A stretch of DNA of 64,000 bases from Halorientalis sp. LT38. Its GTDB lineage: Archaea > Halobacteriota > Halobacteria > Halobacteriales > Haloarculaceae. The position numbers and the translations under genes are program-made. Of the stretch, positions 53,825 through 63,914 are shown in pieces. The stretch spans positions 930,001 to 994,000 of the forward strand of contig NZ_JAYEZN010000001.1 of NCBI RefSeq assembly GCF_037031225.1, read 5' to 3'. The notes beneath the pieces are model-generated. The model was not told where the DNA came from, searched no databases, and saw only the letters and a list, made by a program, of their open reading frames with translations. Position 1 is the first letter of the stretch; every line of letters starts with the position of its first letter.

Positions 53825-54019
53825 TTAGTTACGAACGACGTTCGTCGCGCGCGGGCCCTTGGGGGCCTGTTCGATGTCGAAATCGATCTCGGTCCCCTCG
53901 GTGAGGTCCTCGCCGCCAACGTCCTCCATGTGGAAGAAAACGTCCTCGTCCGCGTCCTCTGTGTCAATAAAGCCGTAACCGCCAGTGTCGTTGAAGAAAT
54001 CAACCTTACCGTTTGCCAT
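53825..54019 (-). CDS. cspA: Cold-shock-domain protein
   Basis: A 64-residue CSD protein with both nucleic-acid-binding motifs: GKVDFFNDTGGYGFIDT (RNP1 region, with KxGYGFI variant) and EDVFFHMED (RNP2, VFFH). It binds single-stranded RNA or DNA and acts as an RNA chaperone. It is preceded by a TATA-like TACTTAACC at 54046-54054. Convergent with the histidine kinase. Confidence 0.95.
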   Translation of the reverse strand: MANGKVDFFNDTGGYGFIDTEDADEDVFFHMEDVGGEDLTEGTEIDFDIEQAPKGPRATNVVRN

Positions 54020-54045
54020 TGCGAATGAACGAACGCCGAGTATAC

Positions 54046-54054
54046 GGTTAAGTA
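54046..54054 (-). promoter_or_regulatory. TATA-like box of the cold-shock gene
   Basis: The minus strand reads TACTTAACC, about 31 nt before the ATG at 54019, leaving little or no leader. Confidence 0.5.
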
Positions 54055-54276
54055 TTCCGCATCTGTTTTCTAGTTTGGGTATTTTCCGAACGAATGTCTC
54101 GGGTTAAACCATTATACTGGAACAAGTGTACCGTTTGGTCGGTTTCGCGCCGAACGGCGTCCGATCGGTCACAACGAGCGTGAAGCTCCGAGGGATCGAC
54201 AGTTCTCGGCCGGCCGGTTTAGTAGGCCTCTCCGCTCGCGGGGAGGTCTTAACTGGATCGACGTGTCCCGTGAGGT

Positions 54277-55341
54277 ATGACGTCTCTGGACGACGTATTC
54301 GTCGCCGACGCGGTCTCACACGCGTACAACCTGCATCCGTCGAACTACGCGATCGAGCGGTACGCCCAGCCGGTGGTCGACCTGATGACCGGCGTGGAGA
54401 AGGCGATGCCCGAGGGGTACCAGCGGACCGAGGAGTCGTTCCTGACGGACTGGGACCCCGAGGTGACCGCGAACATGCTCTTCCGGGAGAGCCAGGTCGA
54501 CTTCACCGTCTTTCACCCCCAGTCCATCACCATCTTCGAGGACGGCCTCACCTCGCTGGAGAAGGCCGCGCGGTTCGTCGAGGCCCACCCGGACCGGACC
54601 GAACCGCTCGCCAGCGTCGACATCATCGGGATGGACGACCCCGAAGCGGAACTCGAACGCCAGGTCCGGGAGTTCGGCAGTCACGGCGTGAAGGTCTATC
54701 CGTCCTACTGGAGCGACGACGGACACACCGGGTTCGAGATGGACGACCCCGAGTCCGCGTTCCCGCTCTGGGAGAAGTGTGCCGACCTCGGCCTCGACGT
54801 CGTCGCGGTCCACAAGGCCGTCCCGTTCGGGAACGTCCCGCTCGACTCCTACGAGGTCGACGACGTGCCCGAGGCCGCCGAGAGTTTCCCGGACCTCAAC
54901 TTCGAGATCGTCCACGGCGGGTTCATCCTCGCCGAGGAGACGGGCTATCACGTCGCCGAACACGACAACGTCTACGTCAACCTCGAGATCACCGCCGCCG
55001 ACGCCGCGACCCGCCCCGACGCGTTCGTCGAGACGATGGAGAACCTGCTGTACGCCGGCGGGAAAGAGGCCCTCGACAGGGTCATCTGGGGGTGTGGCAC
55101 CCCGCAGTTCCACCCGCAACTGCTGCTCGAGTCGTTCTGGAACATCGACTACCCCGAGATGGAGTCCCGGGACGGCACGTTCACGATCACCGAGGACGAC
55201 AAACGCAAGATGGTCGGCGCGAACCTCGCCGAGGCCCACGGGTTCGACGTGGACGAACTCCAGGAGCGCATCGGCGACGACGAGTACAGCGGCGACCTCG
55301 AAGCCCCCTACTCCAAGACCCCCTTCGAGGTGGTGGCGTGA
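54277..55341 (+). CDS. Amidohydrolase-2 family protein (ACMSD-like fold)
   Basis: A 354-residue TIM-barrel protein. Conserved segments include FTVFHPQSITIFEDG, SHGVKVYPSYWSDD, VVAVHKAVPFGN (barrel His), FEIVHGGFILAEETGYH and VIWGCGTPQFHPQLLLE. Such enzymes hydrolyse or decarboxylate cyclic or acidic substrates using one Zn2+. The stop overlaps the GTG of the next gene (GTGA at 55338-55341), so its product is functionally linked to an iron-sulfur-assembly-like protein. Confidence 0.8.
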   Translation: MTSLDDVFVADAVSHAYNLHPSNYAIERYAQPVVDLMTGVEKAMPEGYQRTEESFLTDWDPEVTANMLFRESQVDFTVFHPQSITIFEDGLTSLEKAARFVEAHPDRTEPLASVDIIGMDDPEAELERQVREFGSHGVKVYPSYWSDDGHTGFEMDDPESAFPLWEKCADLGLDVVAVHKAVPFGNVPLDSYEVDDVPEAAESFPDLNFEIVHGGFILAEETGYHVAEHDNVYVNLEITAADAATRPDAFVETMENLLYAGGKEALDRVIWGCGTPQFHPQLLLESFWNIDYPEMESRDGTFTITEDDKRKMVGANLAEAHGFDVDELQERIGDDEYSGDLEAPYSKTPFEVVA

Positions 55342-55697
55342 CGAGCGAAGCCCGCGTCCGCGAGGCACTCCGGGAGGTGGTGGACCCCTGTACCGCCGCG
55401 AACGGCTCCGACCTCGACGTGGTGGAGATGGGGCTAATCGCTGACCTGACGGTCGAGGACGGCGCCGTGCGGGTCGACCTGCGGCTCACGACGCCCGCCT
55501 GCCACATGGTCCCCTACTTCATCACCGAGATTACGGACCGCGTGGAACCGCTCGACGGCGTCGAGTCGGTCACCGTCGAGACGGACGCCGGCATGGATTG
55601 GACGCCCGAGATGATGACCGACGCGGCCCGGGCGAAGCGCCGCGCCGTCCTGGATCGGTACGACGAGAAGTACGAGGCGGCACGGGCGACGGACTAA
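55338..55697 (+). CDS. MIP18/PaaD-like (DUF59) protein
   Basis: A 119-residue protein starting with GTG. Residues 5-90 fit the DUF59 fold ([51 protein letters not shown]). The Cys of TPAC is the conserved one in scaffold and targeting factors for Fe-S proteins. It is coupled to the amidohydrolase gene, so it may serve that enzyme or a metabolic oxygenase-like pathway. Confidence 0.85.
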   Translation: MTSEARVREALREVVDPCTAANGSDLDVVEMGLIADLTVEDGAVRVDLRLTTPACHMVPYFITEITDRVEPLDGVESVTVETDAGMDWTPEMMTDAARAKRRAVLDRYDEKYEAARATD

Positions 55698-55751
55698 CCG
55701 CTACCCCGGAACCGACTGGTCGTGGTACACGCTATCGAACCTTCCGGATGA

Positions 55752-55760
55752 CTTTAAAGG
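55752..55760 (+). promoter_or_regulatory. TATA box of the aIF-1A gene
   Basis: CTTTAAAGG is centred 25 nt before the GTG at 55781, the classical spacing for a leaderless archaeal gene, and decides the start codon. Confidence 0.6.
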
Positions 55761-55780
55761 ATTCAGTTCGTATTGTAACT

Positions 55781-56065
55781 GTGAGTGAGAACACAGGGCG
55801 TCGGAATCTCCGCATGCCCAACGACGACGAGCTGTTTGCGGTCGTGACAGAACACAACGGTGGGAACCACGTCCGCGTGCAGTGCGAGGACGGCGAGAAC
55901 CGGATGGGGCGCATCCCCGGCCGGATGAAGTACCGGACCTGGATCAGCGAGGGCGACGTCGTCCTCGTCGAGCCCTGGGACTGGCAGGACGAGAAGGCGA
56001 ACATCGAGTGGCGCTACGACGGCCAGGACGCGGACCAGCTTCGCGCCGAAGGCCACATCGACTGA
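55781..56065 (+). CDS. Translation initiation factor aIF-1A
   Basis: A 94-residue OB-fold factor ([62 protein letters not shown]). It binds the small ribosomal subunit A-site region and helps initiator tRNA selection. The frame continues far upstream, but the TATA position makes GTG 55781 the start. Haloarchaea often have more than one paralogue. Confidence 0.92.
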   Translation: MSENTGRRNLRMPNDDELFAVVTEHNGGNHVRVQCEDGENRMGRIPGRMKYRTWISEGDVVLVEPWDWQDEKANIEWRYDGQDADQLRAEGHID

Positions 56066-56131
56066 TATTTTACACCCGCACGCGGTGTCGCCGTCCGACG
56101 GGACTATACGTGTCCACAGACCAGCGTAGCT

Positions 56132-56758
56132 GTGGATTCGAACGAGGTCCGCCGACAGTGGCTCGACCGGTCCGGAGAGTACTCCCCCGAGTATTACGCC
56201 CATCACGGCCCCGACCGGCGGAGCGAGTCCGTTCGCGACGTCCTCGAGGAGTTCTGCGACCGTGACGCGCGAGTGCTCGAACTGGGCTGTGGCGTCGGTC
56301 GGCACCTCGAACACTGCAGGCAACACGGCTTCGAGAACCTCTCGGGCGTCGACATCAACGAAGAGGCGTTCGAGACGATGGAAGCGGCGTATCCGGATCT
56401 GGCCGCGACGGGGACCTTCTACTGCGACGCCATCGAGGACGTCGTCGGCGAGTTCGCCGACGGGCAGTTCGACGCCGTCTTCTCCGTCGAGACCCTCCAG
56501 CACGTCCATCCCGACGCCGACTGGGTGTTCGGGGAGGTGGCCCGGATCACGGACGACCTCCTCGTCACAGTGGAGAACGAGGGCGAGACGGGCCCCGACG
56601 AATCGCCCGAGGACGACGTGAACTACGTCAACGACGACTTCCCGCTGTACTACCGCGACTGGGGCCAGGTCTTCACCGACCGCGGGCTCGTCCAGGTCGC
56701 GGTCGAACCCGGTGACCGGGACACGCTGCGGGCGTTTCGTCACGAAGACCATCGTTGA
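56132..56758 (+). CDS. Class I SAM-dependent methyltransferase
   Basis: A 208-residue protein with GTG start. The Rossmann motif is RVLELGCGVGRHLEHCRQHG (about 47-66), with LSGVDINEEAFETM and FDAVFSVETLQHVHPDADW. The N-terminal YYAHHGPDRRSESV and the C-terminus do not identify a substrate. A TATA-like ACTATACG at 56103-56110 precedes it by about 25 nt. Confidence 0.85.
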   Translation: MDSNEVRRQWLDRSGEYSPEYYAHHGPDRRSESVRDVLEEFCDRDARVLELGCGVGRHLEHCRQHGFENLSGVDINEEAFETMEAAYPDLAATGTFYCDAIEDVVGEFADGQFDAVFSVETLQHVHPDADWVFGEVARITDDLLVTVENEGETGPDESPEDDVNYVNDDFPLYYRDWGQVFTDRGLVQVAVEPGDRDTLRAFRHEDHR

Positions 56759-56901
56759 GCGACGGGGGCGCTGGTTCTCTCAGCGGTTCGTCCCGACCGG
56801 CGATCGACCCTGCCCGGAGAACCCCTTCTTTACGTTTGTGGTATTTCAAGGCGTGAGAACTGGAGGGAACGAGTGAAAACGGGGTAGTGGGAAGGGCTAG
56901 T

Positions 56902-58698
56902 ATGGCCGGTTCGCCGTCGGGGGTCGCGCTCGCCTACTACGTGCTGCCAGCGGTCGCCACCGTGCTGCACGCGGTCCTCGCGTACTGGATCCTCCTGCAT
57001 CACCGCCACCGGTCGGGCGCGAAGTGGTTCGTGATCGCGCTCGCGACGGGCGGGGTCGGGACGTTCGCGTTCTGGCTCTTCATGCTCGCCCCGCCGGGCC
57101 CCCTCAAGCTGTTCCTGTTCTACCCGTCGGCGCTGGGCGCGCTCGCCTCCTACGTCGCGTTCGCGGTGTTCGCGGGCCGGTACACGGGGACGGACTACCA
57201 CCGCCACTGGCTCGTCCGCGCGATGTTCGTGGTTACCCTCGGCGGCTTCGTCGGGATGATGCTCGTCAGACCGTACGTCAACCTCTTCTTCACGAACGTC
57301 CATCTGGTCACCGATCCCGTCGTCTACTACAGCTACGACCTCAAGAGCGGACTCCTCGTCATCTACCTGCTGAACTACCTGCTGGGCTTTTACAACGCGT
57401 ACAAACTGATCCGCTATCTCCTCTCGACCTCGGCGCGGTCGGCCGGGCAGCTCGTGTTGCTCGTCTGCGGGGCGCTCTCGATCGTCCTGATCACGGCCGC
57501 GAGCGAGGCCGGCCTGTTCCCCGCGACGGATCTCAATCACGCCCCCTACGCGACGATCCCCTTCATCCTGCTCACGACGTTCGCGCTGTTTCGCTTCGAC
57601 TTCCTGAACGTGCAACCGGTCGCGCGCAACGCCGTGGTGGAGAACCTCCGCGATCCGGTACTCGTCCTCGACGACGAGCGTCGGATCGTCGACTACAACG
57701 CGGCGAGCACCGCGATCTGGCCCGACCTCGGATCCCGCGTCGGCGAGTCCTTCGAGGCCGCCTGTCCGGCGCTGGCCGAGGCCGTCGACCCCGGCGACCC
57801 GGACAGGGAGCGGACGGCCCAGGTGACGCTCCCGACCGAGGACGGCGAGCGCCACTTCTCCGTCACCGTCTCGTCGGTCGCACGGACGAACAGGGACGAA
57901 ACCGAGTGGCTCTCGATCCTCCTGCGCGACGTCACCGCGCTCGAACGGTCTCGGTGGCAACTGGAGAAACAGAACGAACGGCTCGATCAGGTCGCCTCGA
58001 CGATCTCCCACGACCTCCGTAACCCGATCCAGGTCGCCGACGGCTACGCCGAGATCCTCGAGCGGTTGCTCGGGCCGGACGGACTCGACCCCGACGAGGC
58101 GGCCACGGCCGCCGACCACGTCGGCGAGATCCGGTCCACTCACACCCGGATGGAGGCGATCATCGCGGACGTCCTCACCATCGCTCGCGAGGGCAAGACC
58201 GTCGACGAGACCGAACCGGTCTCCCTGGCCGCCGTCGCCCGGGAGGCCTGGGACAACGTCGACACGGGCGAGGCGAGACTGTCCGTCACGGGCGATCTGA
58301 CGATCCCGGCCGATCACAGCAAGTTCCTCTCGATCCTCGAGAACTGCTTCCGGAACGCCGTCGATCACGGGCCGCCCGACGTGACCGTGACGGTCGGCCC
58401 CACGACCGGCGGTCCGACCCCGGCGGGCGAGAACGGGCCCGAAGGCAGCACCGGCTTTTTCGTCGCTGACGACGGCCCGGGGATTCCAGCGGAACACCGG
58501 GACAACGTCTTCGAGTACGGCTACACCACTAGCCAGGAGGGCACGGGCCTCGGGCTCTCCATCGTGCGGACGATGGCCGAGTCCCACGGCTGGACGGTCG
58601 AACTCGACGCCGACTACGAGGGCGGCGCGCGCTTCGTCTTCGCGGAGGTCGGCGGGAAATCCGTCACGGAGGAGCAGCAGACCCGCATCGCGTCCTGA
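56902..58698 (+). CDS. Sensor histidine kinase with 7TM and PAS-like domains
   Basis: A 598-residue kinase. The first 235 residues contain about seven hydrophobic helices, the N-terminal 7TM sensor common in haloarchaeal kinases. A PAS-like domain follows (VVENLRDPVLVLDDERRIVD, about 245-350). The HisKA phospho-site is STISHDLRNPIQVADGYAEIL, and the HATPase has NCFRNAVDHG, VADDGPGIP and GTGLGLSIVRTM. I start at MAGSPSGVALAYYV. Convergent with the transducer gene, ends 5 bp apart. Confidence 0.9.
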   Translation: MAGSPSGVALAYYVLPAVATVLHAVLAYWILLHHRHRSGAKWFVIALATGGVGTFAFWLFMLAPPGPLKLFLFYPSALGALASYVAFAVFAGRYTGTDYHRHWLVRAMFVVTLGGFVGMMLVRPYVNLFFTNVHLVTDPVVYYSYDLKSGLLVIYLLNYLLGFYNAYKLIRYLLSTSARSAGQLVLLVCGALSIVLITAASEAGLFPATDLNHAPYATIPFILLTTFALFRFDFLNVQPVARNAVVENLRDPVLVLDDERRIVDYNAASTAIWPDLGSRVGESFEAACPALAEAVDPGDPDRERTAQVTLPTEDGERHFSVTVSSVARTNRDETEWLSILLRDVTALERSRWQLEKQNERLDQVASTISHDLRNPIQVADGYAEILERLLGPDGLDPDEAATAADHVGEIRSTHTRMEAIIADVLTIAREGKTVDETEPVSLAAVAREAWDNVDTGEARLSVTGDLTIPADHSKFLSILENCFRNAVDHGPPDVTVTVGPTTGGPTPAGENGPEGSTGFFVADDGPGIPAEHRDNVFEYGYTTSQEGTGLGLSIVRTMAESHGWTVELDADYEGGARFVFAEVGGKSVTEEQQTRIAS

Positions 58699-58703
58699 CC
58701 CGC

Positions 58704-60392
58704 TCAGTCGTCGGTCGGCGCGGGCGTGACCGGGGCAGTGTCGTCCGTCGGCGTCGAGCGCGGGAGGGTGAAGCGGTCGAGCAACTCGGTCAGGTCCGAC
58801 GCCGCCGTCGAGAGCGCGTCGGTCCGATCCGCGACCGCGGAGACCGAGGTGGTCTGCTGTCGGGCGGCCGCGGCGACGGTCTCGGCCTGGGCGGCGGTCT
58901 CCTCGCTGATCGCCGCCACCTCGTCGACGGTCTCGACGACCTCCTCGGTCGTCTTCGCCTGGTCGTCGGTCGCCGTCGAGATCTCCTGGACGCTCGTGTT
59001 CAGGTCGCCGACGACGTCGACGATGTCCTCGAAGTTCGACAGCGTCCCCTCGATGGTCTCGATGCTCTCGGTCACCTGGTCGTTCATCTCGCGGGTCTCC
59101 GCGGCCGTCTCGTCGGCCTCGCGCTGGATCTCGGCGATGAGCCCGGACATCTCGTCGGCGGAGTCGCGGGCCGCGTCGGCCAGCGCCTTGACTTCGTCGG
59201 CGACGACGGCGAACCCGTCGCTGTCCTGGCCGGCGCGTGCGGCCTCGATCGAGGCGTTCAACGCCAGCAGGTTCGTCTCCTCGGCGATCCCCTCCATCGT
59301 CGAGGCCATCTCGTCGATCCGGTCGATCTTCTCGACGAGGCCCTCGACCGCCCCGGCGGCGTCGTCGATCCGGGACTCGACGGCGTCGAGTTCGTCGATG
59401 GCCTCGGCCGCGGCCTCCCGCCCAGACCGACCGCGCTGGGCTGCCGCCGCAGCGGTGTCCGCCACCTCGTCCGCAGAGGCGGCGATCTCCTCGACCGTCG
59501 CCGAGAGCGTATTCATCTCCGCGGCGATGGACTGGAGCCGGTCGCTCTGGGTCGACGCGCCATCGGAGATCTCGGCCGTCGAACCGGCCACCTCGTCGCT
59601 GGCGTCGTCGATCTCGGCCACCGACGAGCGGAGGTCCGTGCTCGTCTCGGCGACCGAGTCCGCGAACCCGGCGACCTCCTCGATCGCGTCGGCCAGCGTC
59701 CGCAGGAGGTCGTTGTAGTTCTCGAGCACCGCGGCGTGTTCGCCGTCGGCGGTCTCCACGTCGACCGTCGCCGTCAGATCGCCCTCGCGGGCCTGTTCGG
59801 TCGCCGCCGCGAAGGCCTCGGCCATCGCCTCCAGGTTCGCCGACCGCGTCTCCAGTTCGGCCGTCATCGTCTCCAGCTCGGTCGTGTACGACTCGAGCTC
59901 CGTGGCCATCGTCGAGAGCGACTCGCCGAACGCGCCGGGGACGTCCTCGTCCAGGGCGGGCGCGTCGAACTCCTGACGGGCCAGCGCGTCTGCCTGCCGG
60001 GAGACCGTTTGCAGGTACTCGCTCATGTCCGCGACGGCGTTGGTGAGCGAGCCGATTTCGTCGGGCTGGTCCGACCGCGCGACCGACACGTCGAGGTCGC
60101 CGGCGGCGACGGCCTCGACCCGCCGTTCGATCTCCAGGATCGGTTCGACCAGGTCCGTTCGTGCGATCAGCAGCGTGTTCGCGAACGCCACGGCGGCCGC
60201 GACGACGAACGCGATCACGAGCGCGAGGCGGACCGGGCCCGAGAAGAGAAACGGGAGGACCGCCTGTGCGAGCGAGATGCAGAACTGAATCGCCACCGCG
60301 ACGGCGACCTTCCGCTCGACGGAGCCGTTCACGCCGATGCGATCCATCGTGTCCCACAGCATGGTCCGATACGCGTCGAGGACGCTATGCAT
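58704..60392 (-). CDS. Methyl-accepting chemotaxis (halobacterial transducer) protein
   Basis: A 562-residue transducer. One or two hydrophobic helices lie near 28-78; then a HAMP domain ([20 protein letters not shown]), a long coiled coil and the signalling tip [22 protein letters not shown], which is the CheW/CheA-binding hairpin. There is no extracellular ligand domain, so it may sense through the membrane part or a partner. I start at [12 protein letters not shown]. Confidence 0.92.
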   Translation of the reverse strand: MHSVLDAYRTMLWDTMDRIGVNGSVERKVAVAVAIQFCISLAQAVLPFLFSGPVRLALVIAFVVAAAVAFANTLLIARTDLVEPILEIERRVEAVAAGDLDVSVARSDQPDEIGSLTNAVADMSEYLQTVSRQADALARQEFDAPALDEDVPGAFGESLSTMATELESYTTELETMTAELETRSANLEAMAEAFAAATEQAREGDLTATVDVETADGEHAAVLENYNDLLRTLADAIEEVAGFADSVAETSTDLRSSVAEIDDASDEVAGSTAEISDGASTQSDRLQSIAAEMNTLSATVEEIAASADEVADTAAAAAQRGRSGREAAAEAIDELDAVESRIDDAAGAVEGLVEKIDRIDEMASTMEGIAEETNLLALNASIEAARAGQDSDGFAVVADEVKALADAARDSADEMSGLIAEIQREADETAAETREMNDQVTESIETIEGTLSNFEDIVDVVGDLNTSVQEISTATDDQAKTTEEVVETVDEVAAISEETAAQAETVAAAARQQTTSVSAVADRTDALSTAASDLTELLDRFTLPRSTPTDDTAPVTPAPTDD

Positions 60393-60600
60393 GTACCTCG
60401 AACGTCTTCGGGGAATGGCTTTTAGCCACCCAGTAATTCTCAGTTCGTGAAATTCCTCCCTGCAGCCCAGTTGCAAGCATTCTGTGCGTTATTTCCCCCG
60501 AAGTTTCGTATTCACAGGTGAGATTCGGATCGCGGGCGACAGCGAGAACCGGCCGCGGGGGTGCCAGACGATTCAAGGCGCCCCCGCCCGGAGCGGAGGT

Positions 60601-61215
60601 ATGGAGAAGACGCCGACCGGCACCGCCGTCGGAGTCGACGACCCCTACGTCCACGTCGACCGCTGTGACCACCTCACCGACGCCGGGAAGTGCCGGTTCG
60701 CGGTCGAGCAGGGCGAGCGCGACCCCCAGTTCGCCGACGCCCGCAGCGCCGAGGACTTCCAGTGTCCGGTCGCCGGCGACCGCGACGCCGAGGGACTGAC
60801 CGGCCCCTGGGACTGGGCCGACTGCCCGCACTTTCGTTGTCGTGACCACGGGCAGCGAGGCGCGAGCGGAGTGAGCGCCTCGGGCAATGCGAGCGGTGCA
60901 ACCGCGAGCCGGGAGTGTCTCCGCTGCGGTCTCGAGGAGCGGCGACTGGCCCACGACGACGAGCGGCCCCTGCTGGAGGAACACCACCTCTCCTACGCCG
61001 ACGCCGCCGAGGAGGCCGGGGAGCCCAGCCACGAGATCACGGTCGTCCTCTGCCGGTGGTGTCACGGCAAGGTCCACGACTCCTGGGCGCGGATCGACGA
61101 CGACGTCAACCCAGACCCGGAGGCCATCGCCGAGGCCGAGACCCGGCGGGCCCGCGAGCAGGACGAACTGGGGTTTTCGACCGCCGCCGAGCGGTTCGAC
61201 CGCGACGGCGAGTGA
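60601..61215 (+). CDS. Cys-rich zinc-binding protein with HNH-like core
   Basis: A 204-residue protein known to me only as a conserved haloarchaeal family. Metal-binding pairs are spread along it: Cys22/Cys31, Cys55, Cys75/Cys80, Cys106/Cys109, then EEHHLSY (126-132) and LCRWCHGKVHDSW (150-162), which together resemble a His-Asn-His-type metal finger. Residues 84-104 are a low-complexity Gly/Ala/Ser insertion encoded by two hairpins (60856-60905). Nuclease activity is possible but unproven. Confidence 0.65.
   Translation: MEKTPTGTAVGVDDPYVHVDRCDHLTDAGKCRFAVEQGERDPQFADARSAEDFQCPVAGDRDAEGLTGPWDWADCPHFRCRDHGQRGASGVSASGNASGATASRECLRCGLEERRLAHDDERPLLEEHHLSYADAAEEAGEPSHEITVVLCRWCHGKVHDSWARIDDDVNPDPEAIAEAETRRAREQDELGFSTAAERFDRDGE
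60856..60882. repeat. In-frame hairpin element inside a coding sequence
   Basis: CGAGGCGC and GCGCCTCG form a perfect 8-bp stem around the 11-nt loop GAGCGGAGTGA. A second small dyad (GCGGT-GCA-ACCGC, 60893-60905) follows. Together they encode a Gly/Ala/Ser-rich stretch between two Cys pairs of the host protein and keep its frame. The loop matches other hairpins in the window. Confidence 0.6.
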
Positions 61216-61261
61216 GTCGGTTCCGGGCGACTTATCCGTTCCACCGACCTCTCTCCCGCCA

Positions 61262-61810
61262 ATGACGCGCATCGACGTGGTCGACAACCACGGCCAGTTC
61301 ACCCACCTGGAACACCGCGCGCTGCGGGACCTGGGCGTGGACGTGGAGCTCATCGACAACACGACCCCGCCGGCTGAAATCGACGCCGACGGCCTCGTCC
61401 TCTCGGGCGGCCCGGACATCGACGACATCGGCAACTGCCCGGCCTACCTCGACCTGGACGTGCCGGTGCTGGGGATCTGTCTCGGCATGCAGTTGATCGC
61501 ACACGAACTCGACGGCCGGGTCGGGGCCGGCGACTACGGCGGCTACGCCGACGTCACCGTCGAGATCGTCGAGGAGACCGACCCGCTGATCGGCTCGCTG
61601 GCCCCCGAGACGCGCGTGTGGGCCAGCCACGCCGACGAAGTCAAAGCAGTGCCGGAAGGCTTCGTCCGGACCGCCACCAGCGACGTCTGCGGCGTCGAGG
61701 CCATGAGCGACACCGACCGCGACCTCTACGGCGTCCAGTGGCACCCTGAGGTCTCCCACACCGAGGAGGGCGAGGCCGTGTTCGAGAACTTCATCGATAT
61801 CTGTCAGTGA
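61262..61810 (+). CDS. guaAA: GMP synthase subunit A (glutamine amidotransferase)
   Basis: A 182-residue class I amidotransferase that supplies ammonia to the separate GMP synthase B subunit. The nucleophile elbow is VLGICLGMQLIAHEL (Cys near 77), the oxyanion region LVLSGGPDIDDIGN, and His/Glu in YGVQWHPEVSHT. The length and split form are archaeal. The guaAB partner is not in the window. Confidence 0.93.
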   Translation: MTRIDVVDNHGQFTHLEHRALRDLGVDVELIDNTTPPAEIDADGLVLSGGPDIDDIGNCPAYLDLDVPVLGICLGMQLIAHELDGRVGAGDYGGYADVTVEIVEETDPLIGSLAPETRVWASHADEVKAVPEGFVRTATSDVCGVEAMSDTDRDLYGVQWHPEVSHTEEGEAVFENFIDICQ

Positions 61811-61948
61811 CGGCCGATCGGGGGCGACGTATCCGGTTTTTCGCGGGCTGAGACGGCGGACGTGAGCCCTTTTGCTCCGTACGTATACGTTCGTCTATAG
61901 TCAGGCGGGCATCAAGAACTATGACGGAGGGGCGTGGAACCCCAGACG

Positions 61949-63847
61949 ATGACCACGACGCAGGGCGATCTCGCCGGGCTCTCCCGGTACATCTTCCGGG
62001 CGCCCAACTGGTACTCGAGTCTCACCTTCGCCCTCGTCATCGCCGCCGTCACCGGCGTCGCCGTCTTCGACGGCCGCTACGTCCTCGCCGACGCCTGGGA
62101 GGGCATCTTCTTCGTCGGCCTCCCGACCGTCGCCGCGAGCCTCGTCACCGCCTCCGTCGACCGGTGGCTCGGCGGCCAGTTCACCCACAACCGCGCGTCG
62201 CTTTTGGCGCTGACCTGCGAACTCGTCATCGTCGCGGCGCTGGTCGCGGCCGGCCTCGTGAGCGTCCTCTCCGGGCCCGTACAGTCGCTCGTCCTCGGGG
62301 AGGTCGTCGTCGGGCCGCTGGGCCAGGAGTTCGTCTTCGACGCGCTGCTGGTGGCGCTTGCCTCCATCTTCGCGCTGCGGCTGTTCGTGATCGTGGCGGT
62401 CTCCCGGCACTCGCTGCCCGTCGCGGCGATCCCGGCCAGCGTCCAGACCGTCGCGGCCGCCGTCCTCCTGTTCATCTACAGCGGGACGCTCCGGTATCTG
62501 GAGGTCGGCGGCCCCCTCGCCAACTCCTATCTCTCCCGGACCGAAGAGGCACCACCGGAACTGACGATCATCACCCCCGAGGACTTCGTCCTGCTCGCGG
62601 CGACCTGTCTGCTGTACGCCGGGGGCGTCTGGCTGTTCCTCCGGGCGATCGACTCGCCGTGGCGGCGCAGCATGGACGTCTCCGTGCTCGATTTCGTCCG
62701 CGGGTTCATCGGCCACATCGCCGAGGGGACCCGCGAACTGGAGGACTTCTTCGAGGAGATCGGCGAGGAGGCCGTCGTGCCGGTGACGGTCCTCTGCTTC
62801 CGGACCGACGAGGGGGCCGAGAAGGCCCGGTTCGTCCTGCCGATGATCCACCCCGGCCCGATGGGCGAGATCGGCGGCGGGAACCTCCCCGAACGGGTCG
62901 CCCGGCGCGCCGAAGGCCTGGCCTTCCCGCCCCACGCGACCGCGGGCCACGACTTCAACCTCGTGACCGAGCGAGAGGTCGACTCGATCCTCGCGGCCGC
63001 CGAGACCGCCATCGAGGGGATCGAGTACACCGACGAGGCGTCGGTCAGCGTCCGGACCACCGAGGGCGACGCGAAACTGCTCGGGCAGGCCTTCGGCGAC
63101 GACGCGCTCGCGGTGGCGACCTACGCCCCGGGCTTCGCCGACGACGTGGAGTACGCGGTCGGCCTCTCGGCCGCCGCCGAGGCCCGCTCGGCCGGCCTCG
63201 GCGACGTGATGCTCGTCGACGCCCACAACAGCAACGACGGACTCGAGGGCGACGACCTGGGCCACGTCACCCCCGGGAGCCGGCGCTCCTTCGACATGAT
63301 CAGCGGGGCCGGCGAGATCGGTGCCACCCTGACCGACGCCGAGCGCGGCCGGCCGAAACTGGGCGTCGCCTGGGACGAGACCCCCTGGGAACCGACCGAT
63401 GGGATCGGCCCGCTCGGCGTCCGCGTGGCCGTCCTCGAGGTCGGCGACCACCGCACCGCCTACGTGCTCGTCGACGGGAACAACATGGAACCGGGTCTCC
63501 GCGGGAAGCTGATCGACGCCATCTCAGGCGTCGACCACGCCGAAGTGATGACGACGGACACGCACATCGTCAACACCGTCGAGGCCGACAACCAGGTGGG
63601 TGCGGCCATCCCCGAACACGACCTGATCGCCGTCGTCACGGATCTGGTCGACCGCGCGATCCACGACCTCGAACCCGTCGAGGCGGGCATGGCGACCGAA
63701 CGCGCCGAGGTGACCGTCTTCGGCAACGACCGGACGGAGACGCTCGCTGCCCACGCCAACGCGATGATCTCCATGGGCGCGACGCTGGCCGCCGCCGTCA
63801 TCGTCGCCGTCATCACCATCTCGGTGATCCTGTTCGTGCTCGCCTAG
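61949..63847 (+). CDS. DUF2070-family membrane protein
   Basis: A 632-residue archaeal protein. About seven hydrophobic segments fill residues 25-235; a large soluble part (about 240-600) follows with HPGPMGEIGGGNLPERVA, TAGHDFNLVTEREV and TDTHIVNTV; two or so helices close the protein. The middle motifs resemble an enzyme site but no activity is known to me. I use ATG 61949; GTG 61934 is also possible. Confidence 0.88.
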   Translation: MTTTQGDLAGLSRYIFRAPNWYSSLTFALVIAAVTGVAVFDGRYVLADAWEGIFFVGLPTVAASLVTASVDRWLGGQFTHNRASLLALTCELVIVAALVAAGLVSVLSGPVQSLVLGEVVVGPLGQEFVFDALLVALASIFALRLFVIVAVSRHSLPVAAIPASVQTVAAAVLLFIYSGTLRYLEVGGPLANSYLSRTEEAPPELTIITPEDFVLLAATCLLYAGGVWLFLRAIDSPWRRSMDVSVLDFVRGFIGHIAEGTRELEDFFEEIGEEAVVPVTVLCFRTDEGAEKARFVLPMIHPGPMGEIGGGNLPERVARRAEGLAFPPHATAGHDFNLVTEREVDSILAAAETAIEGIEYTDEASVSVRTTEGDAKLLGQAFGDDALAVATYAPGFADDVEYAVGLSAAAEARSAGLGDVMLVDAHNSNDGLEGDDLGHVTPGSRRSFDMISGAGEIGATLTDAERGRPKLGVAWDETPWEPTDGIGPLGVRVAVLEVGDHRTAYVLVDGNNMEPGLRGKLIDAISGVDHAEVMTTDTHIVNTVEADNQVGAAIPEHDLIAVVTDLVDRAIHDLEPVEAGMATERAEVTVFGNDRTETLAAHANAMISMGATLAAAVIVAVITISVILFVLA

Positions 63848-63914
63848 CGGTTACCGATTCTGATAACCCGACGGGACGTTTTAAGCCGGGTCACGCCCGA
63901 GGACCGGGAAACGG

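Noticed and set aside
61920-61950. ATG at 61920 as start of the DUF2070 gene
   Set aside because: It is out of frame with the protein; the in-frame choices are GTG 61934 and ATG 61949.
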